Positions 1 through 6,696 of a DNA stretch of 7,737 bases are shown piece by piece. A program made the position numbers and the translations under genes. The stretch spans positions 1 to 7,737 of the forward strand of contig CAMFFG010000046.1 of NCBI GenBank assembly GCA_945949655.1, read 5' to 3'. Source of the stretch: an uncultured Peptococcaceae bacterium (GTDB lineage: Bacteria; Bacillota; Peptococcia; Peptococcales; Peptococcaceae). Positions within the stretch are counted from its first letter, which is position 1. Every line of letters starts with the position of its first letter. The notes below the pieces were generated by a model. That model saw nothing but the letters and a program-made list of their open reading frames with translations, searched no databases and was not told the origin of the DNA.

Positions 1-32
1 CTATTGTGTAAAGTATGCAGTATTATTATTTA

Positions 33-40
33 AGAGGAGG
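33..40 (+). promoter_or_regulatory. Ribosome binding site that sets the start of the first hydrolase gene
   Basis: AGAGGAGG lies 10 bases before the ATG at 51. The reading frame is open from an earlier ATG at 15, but using that codon would put this near-perfect Shine-Dalgarno site inside the coding region and add twelve residues that the paralogue lacks. The ATG at 51 is therefore the start. No convincing promoter can be judged from the 32 bases upstream; it may lie outside the window, or this gene may belong to an operon that begins before it. Confidence 0.85.
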
Positions 41-50
41 AAGATTTCAA

Positions 51-2108
51 ATGGCAAAAGCATCAAAAGTAGCTGTATTGGGTGTTGACGCAATGGACCC
101 ACGTCTGACAAGAAAATATATCGACATGGGGATTATGCCAAACACCAAAAAAATTCTGGAAGCAGGCGCTGCCCGTGAAGACTTGGTTCTGTTGGGCGCA
201 CTGCCAACTGTAACACCACCACAGTGGACCACTCTGGCAACAGGGGCATATCCATCCACCCATGGGATTACCGCGTTCTACAGACAGGGCGGCGATATCG
301 ACATGGTAAACCTGAACTTTGATTCGACCAAATGTCACGCAGAACAGATGTGGAATGTAACTGCAGAAGCCGGCAAAAAAACACTGGTATGGCACTGGCC
401 AGGTAGTGCATGGCCACCATCCTCTGACAGCCCAAATCTGCATGTAGTAGATGGTACCTCTCCAGGCGGCGTTAACATGAGTTCCGCACAGGTTGATGGC
501 GAATTTATCGTAATGGCCAGCGAAAAGAATGAAACCATCGAATATCGTTCCGGTGCTATGACTGACGCGAAAGTTCCTTGCGTAGTTACCGGTTTGGGCG
601 ATGACAAACCAAAACAAAAAGGCGGCGGCATGGCTAGCCTGATGCAGCGTAAAATGGAAGACGGCTTCCGTCTGTACATTGTAAACCCATACAAAGATGG
701 TCAGGGCGGTTCCAATGCAATTCCAGCCGACATCGCATTCTCTTCCATCAAACCGGCTGAAAAATGGGCAGCTGACATTCCAGCTGACGCAAAAGAATTT
801 GTTATTCTGCTGTCCGGCGGTCTGATCCGTCGTCCAGCTCTGGTGCTGAAAGGCGCTGAAGGCAAATACGACCATGTTGCTATTTACAAAAACAAAAAAG
901 CAGCTGAACCAATGGTTACCATCCAGAACCGCGAATATGTACGCGACATCGTGGACGATTGCGTAAAAGGCGATGACATGATCCAGGCTACCCGTGATAT
1001 GCGTGTACTGGAAATTGCAGAAGATGGTTCCAAGGTGAAAATGTGGGTATCTGCTTCCATGAACATTGCCGCTGATATGATGTGGTCTCCAAAGAGCCTG
1101 TATCAGGAAATCGTAGACAACGTAGGGTATCCATCCCCATGTTCCACACTGGGCTTTGGTGACTTTGAACTGATTTACGACTGCATGCATCAGTGCTGGG
1201 AACATGTTGCAGACTTCCAGGCAGATTCTCTGAACTACCTGATGGAAAATGACGGCTACGAAGTAGTATTCTCTCACTTCCATGCACCTGACCTGCAGAA
1301 ACATATGTTCATTCGTGACCTGGCAAAAGGTACCGAAAACACCACTGCAGAACAGTATGAATTCATCATGCAGGAAATTTACAGACAGACCGACCGTTAC
1401 CTGGGTAAATTCGTTCACTTCCTGGATGAAGGCTGGACCCTGATGGTTGTATCTGACCATGCTCAGGTTTGCCCGAAATATGGTCTGCGCGGCTTAGGCG
1501 ACACCGGCTGCAACATTCAGATCATGGAAGAACTGGGTTACACCGTTCGCGAAGTGAACCCAGAAACCGGCAAAAAGAAAAGAAGAATGGACTGGACCAA
1601 AACAAGAGCTGTTGCAAACCGCGAAATGCACATTTATCTGAACCTGAAAGGCAGAAACCAGCATGAAGTAAAAGATGCTGACGGCAATGTTACCATCATC
1701 GACGGTATTGTTGATCCAGCTGACCAGTATGAACTGGAAGAACAGATCATCACTGATCTGTACAACATCAAAGATAAAGAAAGCGGCAAACGTATCATTG
1801 CATGGGCACTGCGCAACAAAGATGCCATCGCTTTAGGTCTGGGCGGCCCAGACAGCGGTGATATCATTTACTGCATGGCTGAAGGTTATGAACATGACCA
1901 CGATGACAGCATGGCAACTGCTCTGGGTGAATGCGATACCTCCGCAGGTCCAATCTTTATGGCTGCAGGCCCTGGTATCAAAAAAGGCTTCTACACCGAC
2001 CGTATGATCCGTCAGGTTGACGTAGCGCCTACCATTGCAACCATTATGGGTATGAGAGTACCAGCACAGTGCGAAGGTGCTCCAATCTATCAGATCATTG
2101 AAGACTAG
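51..2108 (+). CDS. Alkaline phosphatase superfamily hydrolase (type I phosphodiesterase/nucleotide pyrophosphatase type), copy 1
   Basis: This 685-residue protein is a probable metal-dependent phosphoesterase, phosphodiesterase or phosphonate hydrolase. Seen: an N-terminal strand ending in GVDAMD (D13, candidate metal ligand); TVTPPQWTTLATG at 53-65 with T55 in the nucleophile position; HGI at 71-73; HFHAPDLQKH with D414 and H418; VVSDHA with D469 and H470; and YEHDHDD with H615/H617 as the last ligand. This order matches the two-zinc site of the nucleotide pyrophosphatase/phosphodiesterase family. Threonine rather than a CxPxR cysteine argues against a sulfatase. The roughly 360 residues between nucleophile and DxxxH are far more than the simple family core needs, so an inserted or cap domain is inferred. 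There is no signal peptide or membrane segment, so it is probably cytoplasmic. Compared with copy 2 it has about 11 extra residues near 540-555. Pro codons are mostly CCA and Leu codons mostly CTG, suggesting high expression. The substrate is unknown. Confidence 0.92.
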   Translation: MAKASKVAVLGVDAMDPRLTRKYIDMGIMPNTKKILEAGAAREDLVLLGALPTVTPPQWTTLATGAYPSTHGITAFYRQGGDIDMVNLNFDSTKCHAEQMWNVTAEAGKKTLVWHWPGSAWPPSSDSPNLHVVDGTSPGGVNMSSAQVDGEFIVMASEKNETIEYRSGAMTDAKVPCVVTGLGDDKPKQKGGGMASLMQRKMEDGFRLYIVNPYKDGQGGSNAIPADIAFSSIKPAEKWAADIPADAKEFVILLSGGLIRRPALVLKGAEGKYDHVAIYKNKKAAEPMVTIQNREYVRDIVDDCVKGDDMIQATRDMRVLEIAEDGSKVKMWVSASMNIAADMMWSPKSLYQEIVDNVGYPSPCSTLGFGDFELIYDCMHQCWEHVADFQADSLNYLMENDGYEVVFSHFHAPDLQKHMFIRDLAKGTENTTAEQYEFIMQEIYRQTDRYLGKFVHFLDEGWTLMVVSDHAQVCPKYGLRGLGDTGCNIQIMEELGYTVREVNPETGKKKRRMDWTKTRAVANREMHIYLNLKGRNQHEVKDADGNVTIIDGIVDPADQYELEEQIITDLYNIKDKESGKRIIAWALRNKDAIALGLGGPDSGDIIYCMAEGYEHDHDDSMATALGECDTSAGPIFMAAGPGIKKGFYTDRMIRQVDVAPTIATIMGMRVPAQCEGAPIYQIIED
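339..422 (+). repeat. Near-identical DNA patch shared with the second hydrolase gene (partner 2592-2675)
   Basis: These 28 codons match 2592-2675 at 82 of 84 bases. The two differences are A/C at 348 versus 2601 (Met to Leu) and C/T at 384 versus 2637 (synonymous CTG/TTG). The encoded motif includes WNVTAEAGKK and VWHWPGSAWPP. Codons just outside differ even where the residue is the same: Cys-His is TGT CAC in one and TGC CAT in the other, and the following Ser-Asp-Ser is TCT GAC AGC versus AGC GAC AGT. The sharp edges suggest a gene-conversion tract rather than protein constraint alone. Confidence 0.85.
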
Positions 2109-2145
2109 TTCTTGCTTACGCTGTAAAAAAGCGAATGAATAGTAT

Positions 2146-2201
2146 GGCTGCCGCATGTCGAGCCTGTAACAGGTGCGACATGCGGATAGCCGATTATTTT
2201 T
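2146..2201 (+). terminator. Rho-independent terminator after the first hydrolase gene
   Basis: CCGCATGTCG at 2151-2160 pairs perfectly with CGACATGCGG at 2176-2185. An outer GGCT (2146-2149) pairs with AGCC (2188-2191) across a small internal bulge, and the loop holds a further CCTG/CAGG mini-stem. The hairpin is followed by TTATTTTT ending at 2201. This should end most transcripts of the upstream gene and separates it from the second hydrolase gene. Confidence 0.85.
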
Positions 2202-2218
2202 CAGAGTTTTCATATAAA

Positions 2219-2262
2219 ACAATTAATTGTATTAATTATTTTTTAAAAGATGCAACTTGCAT
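2219..2262. promoter_or_regulatory. AT-rich leader with stacked palindromes before the second hydrolase gene, candidate operator/promoter region
   Basis: ACAATTAATTGT at 2219-2230 is a perfect 12-base palindrome. It interleaves with AATTAAT (2221-2227) paired to ATTAATT (2231-2237). TTTTAAAA follows at 2241-2248, then ATGCAACTTGCAT at 2250-2262, six-base arms around one base. They lie between the upstream terminator and the Shine-Dalgarno site near 2272-2277, where a promoter and repressor sites would be expected. AT-rich DNA produces short palindromes easily, so an operator role is inference. I could not place a convincing -35/-10 pair. Confidence 0.4.
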
Positions 2263-2288
2263 GATTTGCTGAAAGGGGTAATGATATC

Positions 2289-4397
2289 ATGTTAAGAGAA
2301 AAAGGGTTATCTGAAAAAGTAATTCTGCTGGGGATCGATGGTCTGGATCCAAAATTCTCCCGCAAAATGGTTGACGAAGGGCATATGCCAAACTTGAAAA
2401 AACTGATTGAACGGGGTTCTGCCCGCCATGACCTGCGTCTGTTAGGTGCCGTGCCAACTATTACACCACCAATGTGGACAACCTTATGCACCGGTGCATA
2501 TCCAATGACCCACGGGATTGAAGACTTCAATATCAATATGAAAGGCGAATTGGATGTAAACTTTGCAGGGATCTATTCCAAATACTGCCATGCAGAACAG
2601 CTGTGGAATGTAACTGCAGAAGCCGGCAAAAAAACATTGGTATGGCACTGGCCAGGTAGTGCATGGCCACCATCCAGCGACAGTGAAAACCTGTATGTTG
2701 TAGACGGTACCACACCGGGCGCTCTGGGCTTTGGCTATGCAATGCGCGACTGGGAAGGCATTATGGTTGCCAGCACAAAAGCTCCGGAAGTAAAATTCTA
2801 TGCCCATGCAACTACATCCACCGAAGCATTTACAGGGGATCCTGCTGAACTGCTGGGTGTAAAATCCGCTTACACCAAACAGGAACCAAAACAGGAATAC
2901 TGGAATGAACTGTGGGATGAATTTAAAGAAGGCATTGATGGCTTTAATGGATACAGCTTGAATAAAGCAATGGATATTCGTACCAACATCCTGATGCCTG
3001 GCGATTCTCAGATGTCTGAACTGCATCGCTATCCGGCAAATGTTGCATTGAGCCCGATTACAGAACCATCTGGCTGGGAAGTTGAAATTCCAGAAGGTGC
3101 CAAGGAATTTACCTGGCTGCAGTTGTTTGGCAAAATGCCAAGACCTTGCCTGATCCTGAAAAACGAACAGGGCGTTTACGACAAAGTTGCTATTTATGCA
3201 GCTAAAAATGCACCACAGCCACTGGCTGTTCTGGATAAAGATGTTTATACACCAAATGTTTATGATATCGTACCAACCAGAACAGGCGGTTTGGAACATG
3301 TAGTTCGTAATCTGCGTGTATTGGATTTAGCTGAAGACGGCAGTTTTGTTCGTATGTGGTTCTCCAATGGGTTCTCTGCCGATGACAACCGCGTTTGGTA
3401 CCCAACCTGGATTTTTGACAAAATAAAAGCCAACTTTGGGCCTCCATGTGCAACTGGTCAGATCGGTGATGGTGACTTGGATATCATCAACAAATGTAAC
3501 CTGCAGCAGTGGAGACAGGCTGCGAAATGGCAGGCAGATTCCATCAACTATATGATCAAAGAAGAAGGCGTGGAAGTTGTATTCAGCCATTTCCATGGCC
3601 CAGATATGTCCGGTCATACTTATATGCGTACGCTGAAAGAACGTGAAACTTCTACAAAAACAGAAGATCTGATTTATCAGTGTGCTGTTGGTACCCATGA
3701 AATGACCGACGAATATATCGGCGAATTCTTGCCTCTGCTGGATGAAGGTTGGACCATTCTGCTGTTCTCTGACCACTCTCTGATTTGCCCGAACGAAGAT
3801 TTCAGCCCATCCATCGGCGATAACTATGGGATTAACACTGGTGTTATGTGTGATTTAGGCTACACCGTTCTGAAAAAAGACGAAAATGGCAATCCAAAAG
3901 CAGAAATCGATTGGGATAAAACCGTTGCTGTACAGCAGCGCTCCAACAGTATCTTCATCAATCTGAAGGGCCGTGACCGTCATGGTATTGTAGATCCGGC
4001 AGACAAATATCAGCTGGAAGAAAAAATTATCACCGATCTGTATGGACTGAAAGATCCGAAAACAGGAAACCGCATTATTGCACTGGCACTGCACCAGAAA
4101 GATGCCAATCTGCTGGGCCTGGGCGGCGACTACACTGCAGGGGATATTATCTTCTTTGTTCATCAGGATTATGTACATGACCACGGTGAATCTTTATCCA
4201 CAGCCGAAGGTTATGCTGATACATCTGTAGGGCCAATCTTTGTGGCAGCTGGCGCTGGTATCAAAGAAGGCTATGAAATGAAACTGTTCCCACGGGAAGT
4301 AGACGTAGCTCCAACTGCAGCTGTACTGCTGGGCGTAAGCATTCCGGCACAGTGCGAAGGTGCTCCTGTTTACAGCATTCTGAACGAAGAACTGTAA
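2289..4397 (+). CDS. Alkaline phosphatase superfamily hydrolase (type I phosphodiesterase/nucleotide pyrophosphatase type), copy 2
   Basis: This 702-residue paralogue of the preceding gene is colinear over its whole length, with roughly half the residues the same by eye. The catalytic set is complete: D17 in GIDGLD, T59 in TITPPMWTTLCTG (nucleophile position), D439 and H443 in HFHGPDMSGH, D495 and H496 in FSDHS, and H632 in HDHGES. The DxxxH segment and the DHG here look closer to classical phosphodiesterases than those of copy 1. About 380 residues separate the nucleophile from DxxxH; the region 180-250 is longer and differs most from copy 1, so substrate range may have diverged there. The start at 2289 follows AAAGGGG with about 11 bases of spacing. 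No signal peptide is seen, so it is probably cytoplasmic. A terminator upstream implies its own promoter. Substrate is unknown; organophosphate diesters or phosphonates are family-based possibilities. Confidence 0.92.
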   Translation: MLREKGLSEKVILLGIDGLDPKFSRKMVDEGHMPNLKKLIERGSARHDLRLLGAVPTITPPMWTTLCTGAYPMTHGIEDFNINMKGELDVNFAGIYSKYCHAEQLWNVTAEAGKKTLVWHWPGSAWPPSSDSENLYVVDGTTPGALGFGYAMRDWEGIMVASTKAPEVKFYAHATTSTEAFTGDPAELLGVKSAYTKQEPKQEYWNELWDEFKEGIDGFNGYSLNKAMDIRTNILMPGDSQMSELHRYPANVALSPITEPSGWEVEIPEGAKEFTWLQLFGKMPRPCLILKNEQGVYDKVAIYAAKNAPQPLAVLDKDVYTPNVYDIVPTRTGGLEHVVRNLRVLDLAEDGSFVRMWFSNGFSADDNRVWYPTWIFDKIKANFGPPCATGQIGDGDLDIINKCNLQQWRQAAKWQADSINYMIKEEGVEVVFSHFHGPDMSGHTYMRTLKERETSTKTEDLIYQCAVGTHEMTDEYIGEFLPLLDEGWTILLFSDHSLICPNEDFSPSIGDNYGINTGVMCDLGYTVLKKDENGNPKAEIDWDKTVAVQQRSNSIFINLKGRDRHGIVDPADKYQLEEKIITDLYGLKDPKTGNRIIALALHQKDANLLGLGGDYTAGDIIFFVHQDYVHDHGESLSTAEGYADTSVGPIFVAAGAGIKEGYEMKLFPREVDVAPTAAVLLGVSIPAQCEGAPVYSILNEEL
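2592..2675 (+). repeat. Second copy of the near-identical patch (partner 339-422)
   Basis: This is the matching member of the 84-base pair, offset by 2253 bases and in the same reading frame and gene position. Of the 27 residues shared with the partner, 26 use the same codon, whereas shared residues elsewhere, for example the FSHFH segment, commonly use different codons. Confidence 0.85.
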
Positions 4398-4441
4398 TTA
4401 AGAAAATCTTTTAAGTAGATTCTTTATAAGCTTCATGATTT

Positions 4442-4472
4442 TATGCCGGCCGATTTCTGGTCGGTCGGCATA
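4442..4472 (+). terminator. Strong GC-rich hairpin after the second hydrolase gene, terminator-like but without a T-tract
   Basis: TATGCCGGCCGA (4442-4453) pairs with TCGGTCGGCATA (4461-4472): twelve pairs including one G-T wobble around a seven-base loop. The following bases (GATTGTGAGC) are not T-rich, and the other strand has no T-tract either. It may be a weak terminator, a 3' end stabiliser, or part of the leader control of the transporter gene downstream. Confidence 0.5.
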
Positions 4473-4473
4473 G

Positions 4474-4487
4474 ATTGTGAGCACAAT
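4474..4487. promoter_or_regulatory. Operator-like inverted repeat ATTGTG-AG-CACAAT
   Basis: Six-base perfect arms around two bases sit immediately after the 4442-4472 hairpin and 159 bases before the transporter start. The shape resembles a helix-turn-helix binding site, but the regulator is unknown. The rest of this 249-base gap (4398-4646) is AT-rich. A TTGACT at 4551-4556 could be a -35 element, but the hexamer 17 bases further on (TGCAGT) is a poor -10, so no promoter is called. Confidence 0.35.
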
Positions 4488-4646
4488 GTGCGCGTATACA
4501 AAAGGAATTGCAGTACCTATATCTCCGTTGCTCTTTATCTCTAACATTATTTGACTATCAAAAACACAGGTGATGCAGTTCAACAAAATTATTAAAGTAT
4601 TTATTGGGGTAATTATTGATTATAAAAAGAAATGGGGGAAATTATC

Positions 4647-6056
4647 ATGGAACAGAAAAAAGTTAATATTATCCATTATATTATCGTAGCTGCACTTTGT
4701 TTGTTATTCCGCTTTATTCCAGGTTTTGCAGGGATCACACCACTGGGAATGGGGATTTTAGGTGCGTTCATTGGTGCGATTTATGGCTGGATGACGATTG
4801 ATATGTTATGGCCTAGCCTGATGGCTCTGGCTGGGATTGGTTTGAGCATTGGGATGAATCAGATGCTGGCTGCCAGCTTTGGGAATATGGCGGTTGTTTG
4901 TTTGTTCTTGTGTATGGGCGTTTTAGGTATTGCCATGAAAACCGGTGCCTTCAACTGGCTTGTACAGGTTATGCTGAATAACAAATTCATGCAGGGGAAA
5001 GCTTGGTTTACCATCTGGCTGATTCTGTTGGTTGCATGGTTTATGGGCTGCCACAATCCAATTATCATGTGTATCATCTTCTGTGCATTTGCCAATAGTA
5101 TTTTCAAACAGGTTGGCTTACAGAAGAACGATAAACTGATCGTGTTTATGTATTTAGGTATTGCATATTGCTTGATGATGGGTCAGATTCTGTTCCCATT
5201 CATCAGTACTGGGTTGACATTAGTTATGGCATATGGCGCTATGTTCCCGGATAATCCAATCGATATCGTGCCTTATCTGCTGTATATGATCGTTGTAGGG
5301 ATCGCAATGGTAACTGTGTATGTAGCATTGATGAAATTTGTGTTCCGCGTGGATGCTTCTCCAATTGCTAAATTTGCAACAGAAGGCGGTGTACCTGCGG
5401 CGACAAGAGAACAGAAAATCTCGCTGTGCGTATTTTTACTGTTTATCGTTTTGATGTTAGCACAGTCCTTACCGTTAGGTGCTGTAAAGGCATTTTTGAG
5501 CAAGTTCGGTTTGGTTGGTCTAACTCTGATTATGTCTTGTGCTGTGGCATTAATAAAAGATAGCGAAGGAAAACCGTTATGTAATTTAGAGGAAATGTTC
5601 CATATGTGCAACTGGGGTCAGATCACAATGGTAGGTTTCATTATGGTTTGTGCTACTTATATGAATACGCCAGACACTGGGATCAGCACAGCTATGGCTG
5701 CCATGATCAAACCTTTCATGGCATTACCACCACTGGTATTTATCGTAGTTGCACTGGCCGTTGGCGTGGTGCTGACCAATGTTGCTAACAATATGATCGT
5801 TTGTGTATTGATCATGCCATTCCTTGTAAACTTCGGGATGCAGATCGGTATGACTCCGACAGCTATGGTGGCTCTGCTGTTCTTTATGGCACAGTTTGCC
5901 ATTGCAACACCGGCGGCTTCCCCTGTCACAGCAGTTGCTATGACGCAGGAACTGGCAGATGCCAGTGTTATGACCAAAACTGCAATCAAGATTATCCCTT
6001 TGCTGTTTGTTGCAGGTATTTTGATCGGTTGGCCAGTTGGACAGATCATCTTCTAA
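4647..6056 (+). CDS. Polytopic membrane permease, SLC13/ion-transporter superfamily type (anion or carboxylate carrier)
   Basis: This 469-residue, strongly hydrophobic protein has about ten or more membrane segments and a pseudo-repeat layout. The first half has a helical hairpin ending GCHNPIIMC (134-142); the second half has the equivalent TNVANNMIVC (377-386), then QFAIATPAASP (416-426). In SLC13/DASS carriers these places hold the SNT sodium- and substrate-binding motifs and a proline-rich loop, so the protein is read as a divergent member with HNP and ANN instead. A hydrophilic loop with basic and acidic residues (about 235-260) separates the halves. A sodium-coupled di- or tricarboxylate, sulfate or other organic anion carrier is likely; the substrate cannot be read. 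The start is ATG 4647, seven bases after GGGGGA (4634-4639); an earlier in-frame ATG at 4632 overlaps that site. Its place after two hydrolases suggests it may supply their substrate or export a product. Other ion-transporter families remain possible. Confidence 0.8.
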   Translation: MEQKKVNIIHYIIVAALCLLFRFIPGFAGITPLGMGILGAFIGAIYGWMTIDMLWPSLMALAGIGLSIGMNQMLAASFGNMAVVCLFLCMGVLGIAMKTGAFNWLVQVMLNNKFMQGKAWFTIWLILLVAWFMGCHNPIIMCIIFCAFANSIFKQVGLQKNDKLIVFMYLGIAYCLMMGQILFPFISTGLTLVMAYGAMFPDNPIDIVPYLLYMIVVGIAMVTVYVALMKFVFRVDASPIAKFATEGGVPAATREQKISLCVFLLFIVLMLAQSLPLGAVKAFLSKFGLVGLTLIMSCAVALIKDSEGKPLCNLEEMFHMCNWGQITMVGFIMVCATYMNTPDTGISTAMAAMIKPFMALPPLVFIVVALAVGVVLTNVANNMIVCVLIMPFLVNFGMQIGMTPTAMVALLFFMAQFAIATPAASPVTAVAMTQELADASVMTKTAIKIIPLLFVAGILIGWPVGQIIF

Positions 6057-6131
6057 TTGATTTGGAAACGATTAGAAATGGTCAAAGGTTTTGTTTGTAA
6101 GAAAGGAAAGAACCGTTTGTCGGGAAAGAAG

Positions 6132-6177
6132 GGAAGTATGGGTTTGATTGAGAAATTATAATCCATACTTCCTTTTT
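6132..6177 (+). terminator. Rho-independent terminator after the permease gene
   Basis: GGAAGTATGG (6132-6141) pairs perfectly with CCATACTTCC (6163-6172), followed by TTTTT (6173-6177). The A-rich bases before the stem can also pair with the T-tract. The loop is long (21 bases) and contains TATAAT at 6157-6162. The 75 bases between the permease stop and the hairpin hold nothing I recognise. Confidence 0.85.
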
Positions 6178-6234
6178 GTATTTAAAAAAATAGAAAATAG
6201 AAATGCGAAAAAATTTGAAAAGGAGTGTTGTGCT

Positions 6235-6696
6235 GTGACAAATGAAAAATCATTGCGGGTGGAAAGATTAAAGCAACGGGCAAAATATTGCTGCTGTCGT
6301 TATTGCGGCAGCGAATTGCATGTGCGGCAGATTGTGTTCCACACCCAGGCTATGGCCAGAATTGAATTGTATTGTGACCAGTGCCAGAAAATTGAGTATG
6401 GTGTGGAGAAAGAGGCTTATGCCAGTGCGAAAGCCTTTGTGGAGGCAAATCAGTTTAATTACTTTCCAGATATGGAGGACAACGAGCAGCGCTTGCAAAT
6501 GAATATTGCAAAGGTGTGCAATATTACTAGTTGGCAACTGCGGTACTTGGGGCTTACCGATGAGGCAGGTCTGACGGTTCCGGTGCATATCAATGAATAT
6601 GCCATGGAACAATGCACAACAGTGGAAGACGACCGGTTAGAACAGTTGCTAGAGGAGGCCGACCAATGGGCGCAATCATTACAGCAAGAGGATTAG
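6235..6696 (+). CDS. Small zinc-ribbon protein of unknown function
   Basis: This is a 153-residue protein. The start is GTG 6235, nine bases after AGGAG (6221-6225). The frame is open from an ATG at 6148, but that codon lies inside the loop of the preceding terminator, so it is rejected. A basic N-terminus (1-18) leads into C21-x2-C24 and C47-x2-C50, the spacing of a single four-cysteine zinc ribbon; C19 and C20 add a cysteine triplet. The middle (60-125) looks helical and mixed, and the last 25 residues are acidic (VEDDRLEQLLEEADQW). No membrane segment or signal is seen. The 3' end overlaps the ABC ATPase gene by 31 bases and contains its ribosome binding site, so the two are probably translationally coupled. 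A role in nucleic-acid or protein binding, or partnership with the ATPase, is inference. I do not recognise a named family. Confidence 0.8.
   Translation: MTNEKSLRVERLKQRAKYCCCRYCGSELHVRQIVFHTQAMARIELYCDQCQKIEYGVEKEAYASAKAFVEANQFNYFPDMEDNEQRLQMNIAKVCNITSWQLRYLGLTDEAGLTVPVHINEYAMEQCTTVEDDRLEQLLEEADQWAQSLQQED

Noticed and set aside
15..50. Earlier ATG start for the first hydrolase
   Set aside because: The Shine-Dalgarno site at 33-40 would be inside the coding region, and the paralogue lacks the extra residues.
63..1460. 465-codon open frame on the minus strand opposite the first hydrolase gene
   Set aside because: It is a shadow of a strongly codon-biased gene. The translation is rich in Cys, Trp, His and Phe without recognisable motifs, and the plus-strand frame encodes a clear catalytic enzyme.
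2484..3299. 271-codon open frame on the minus strand opposite the second hydrolase gene
   Set aside because: Same cause as above: an antisense shadow in the paralogue, with no ribosome binding site or family motif that I can see.
51..4397. Sulfatase identity for the two hydrolases
   Set aside because: The CxPxR formylglycine motif is absent; the nucleophile position is a threonine in TPP, as in phosphodiesterase-type members.
4551..4579. Sigma-70-type promoter with TTGACT before the permease
   Set aside because: The -35 is good but the hexamer 17 bases downstream (TGCAGT) matches a -10 at only three of six positions.
4398..4586. 62-codon minus-strand open frame in the gap before the permease
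   Set aside because: It spans the hairpin and inverted repeat, has no recognisable protein features and ends directly against the hydrolase stop codon, so it is more likely non-coding leader.
6148..6234. Upstream ATG start for the zinc-ribbon gene
   Set aside because: It lies in the loop of an intrinsic terminator, the added segment is Lys/Phe/Asn-rich low-complexity sequence, and GTG 6235 has a well-spaced AGGAG.
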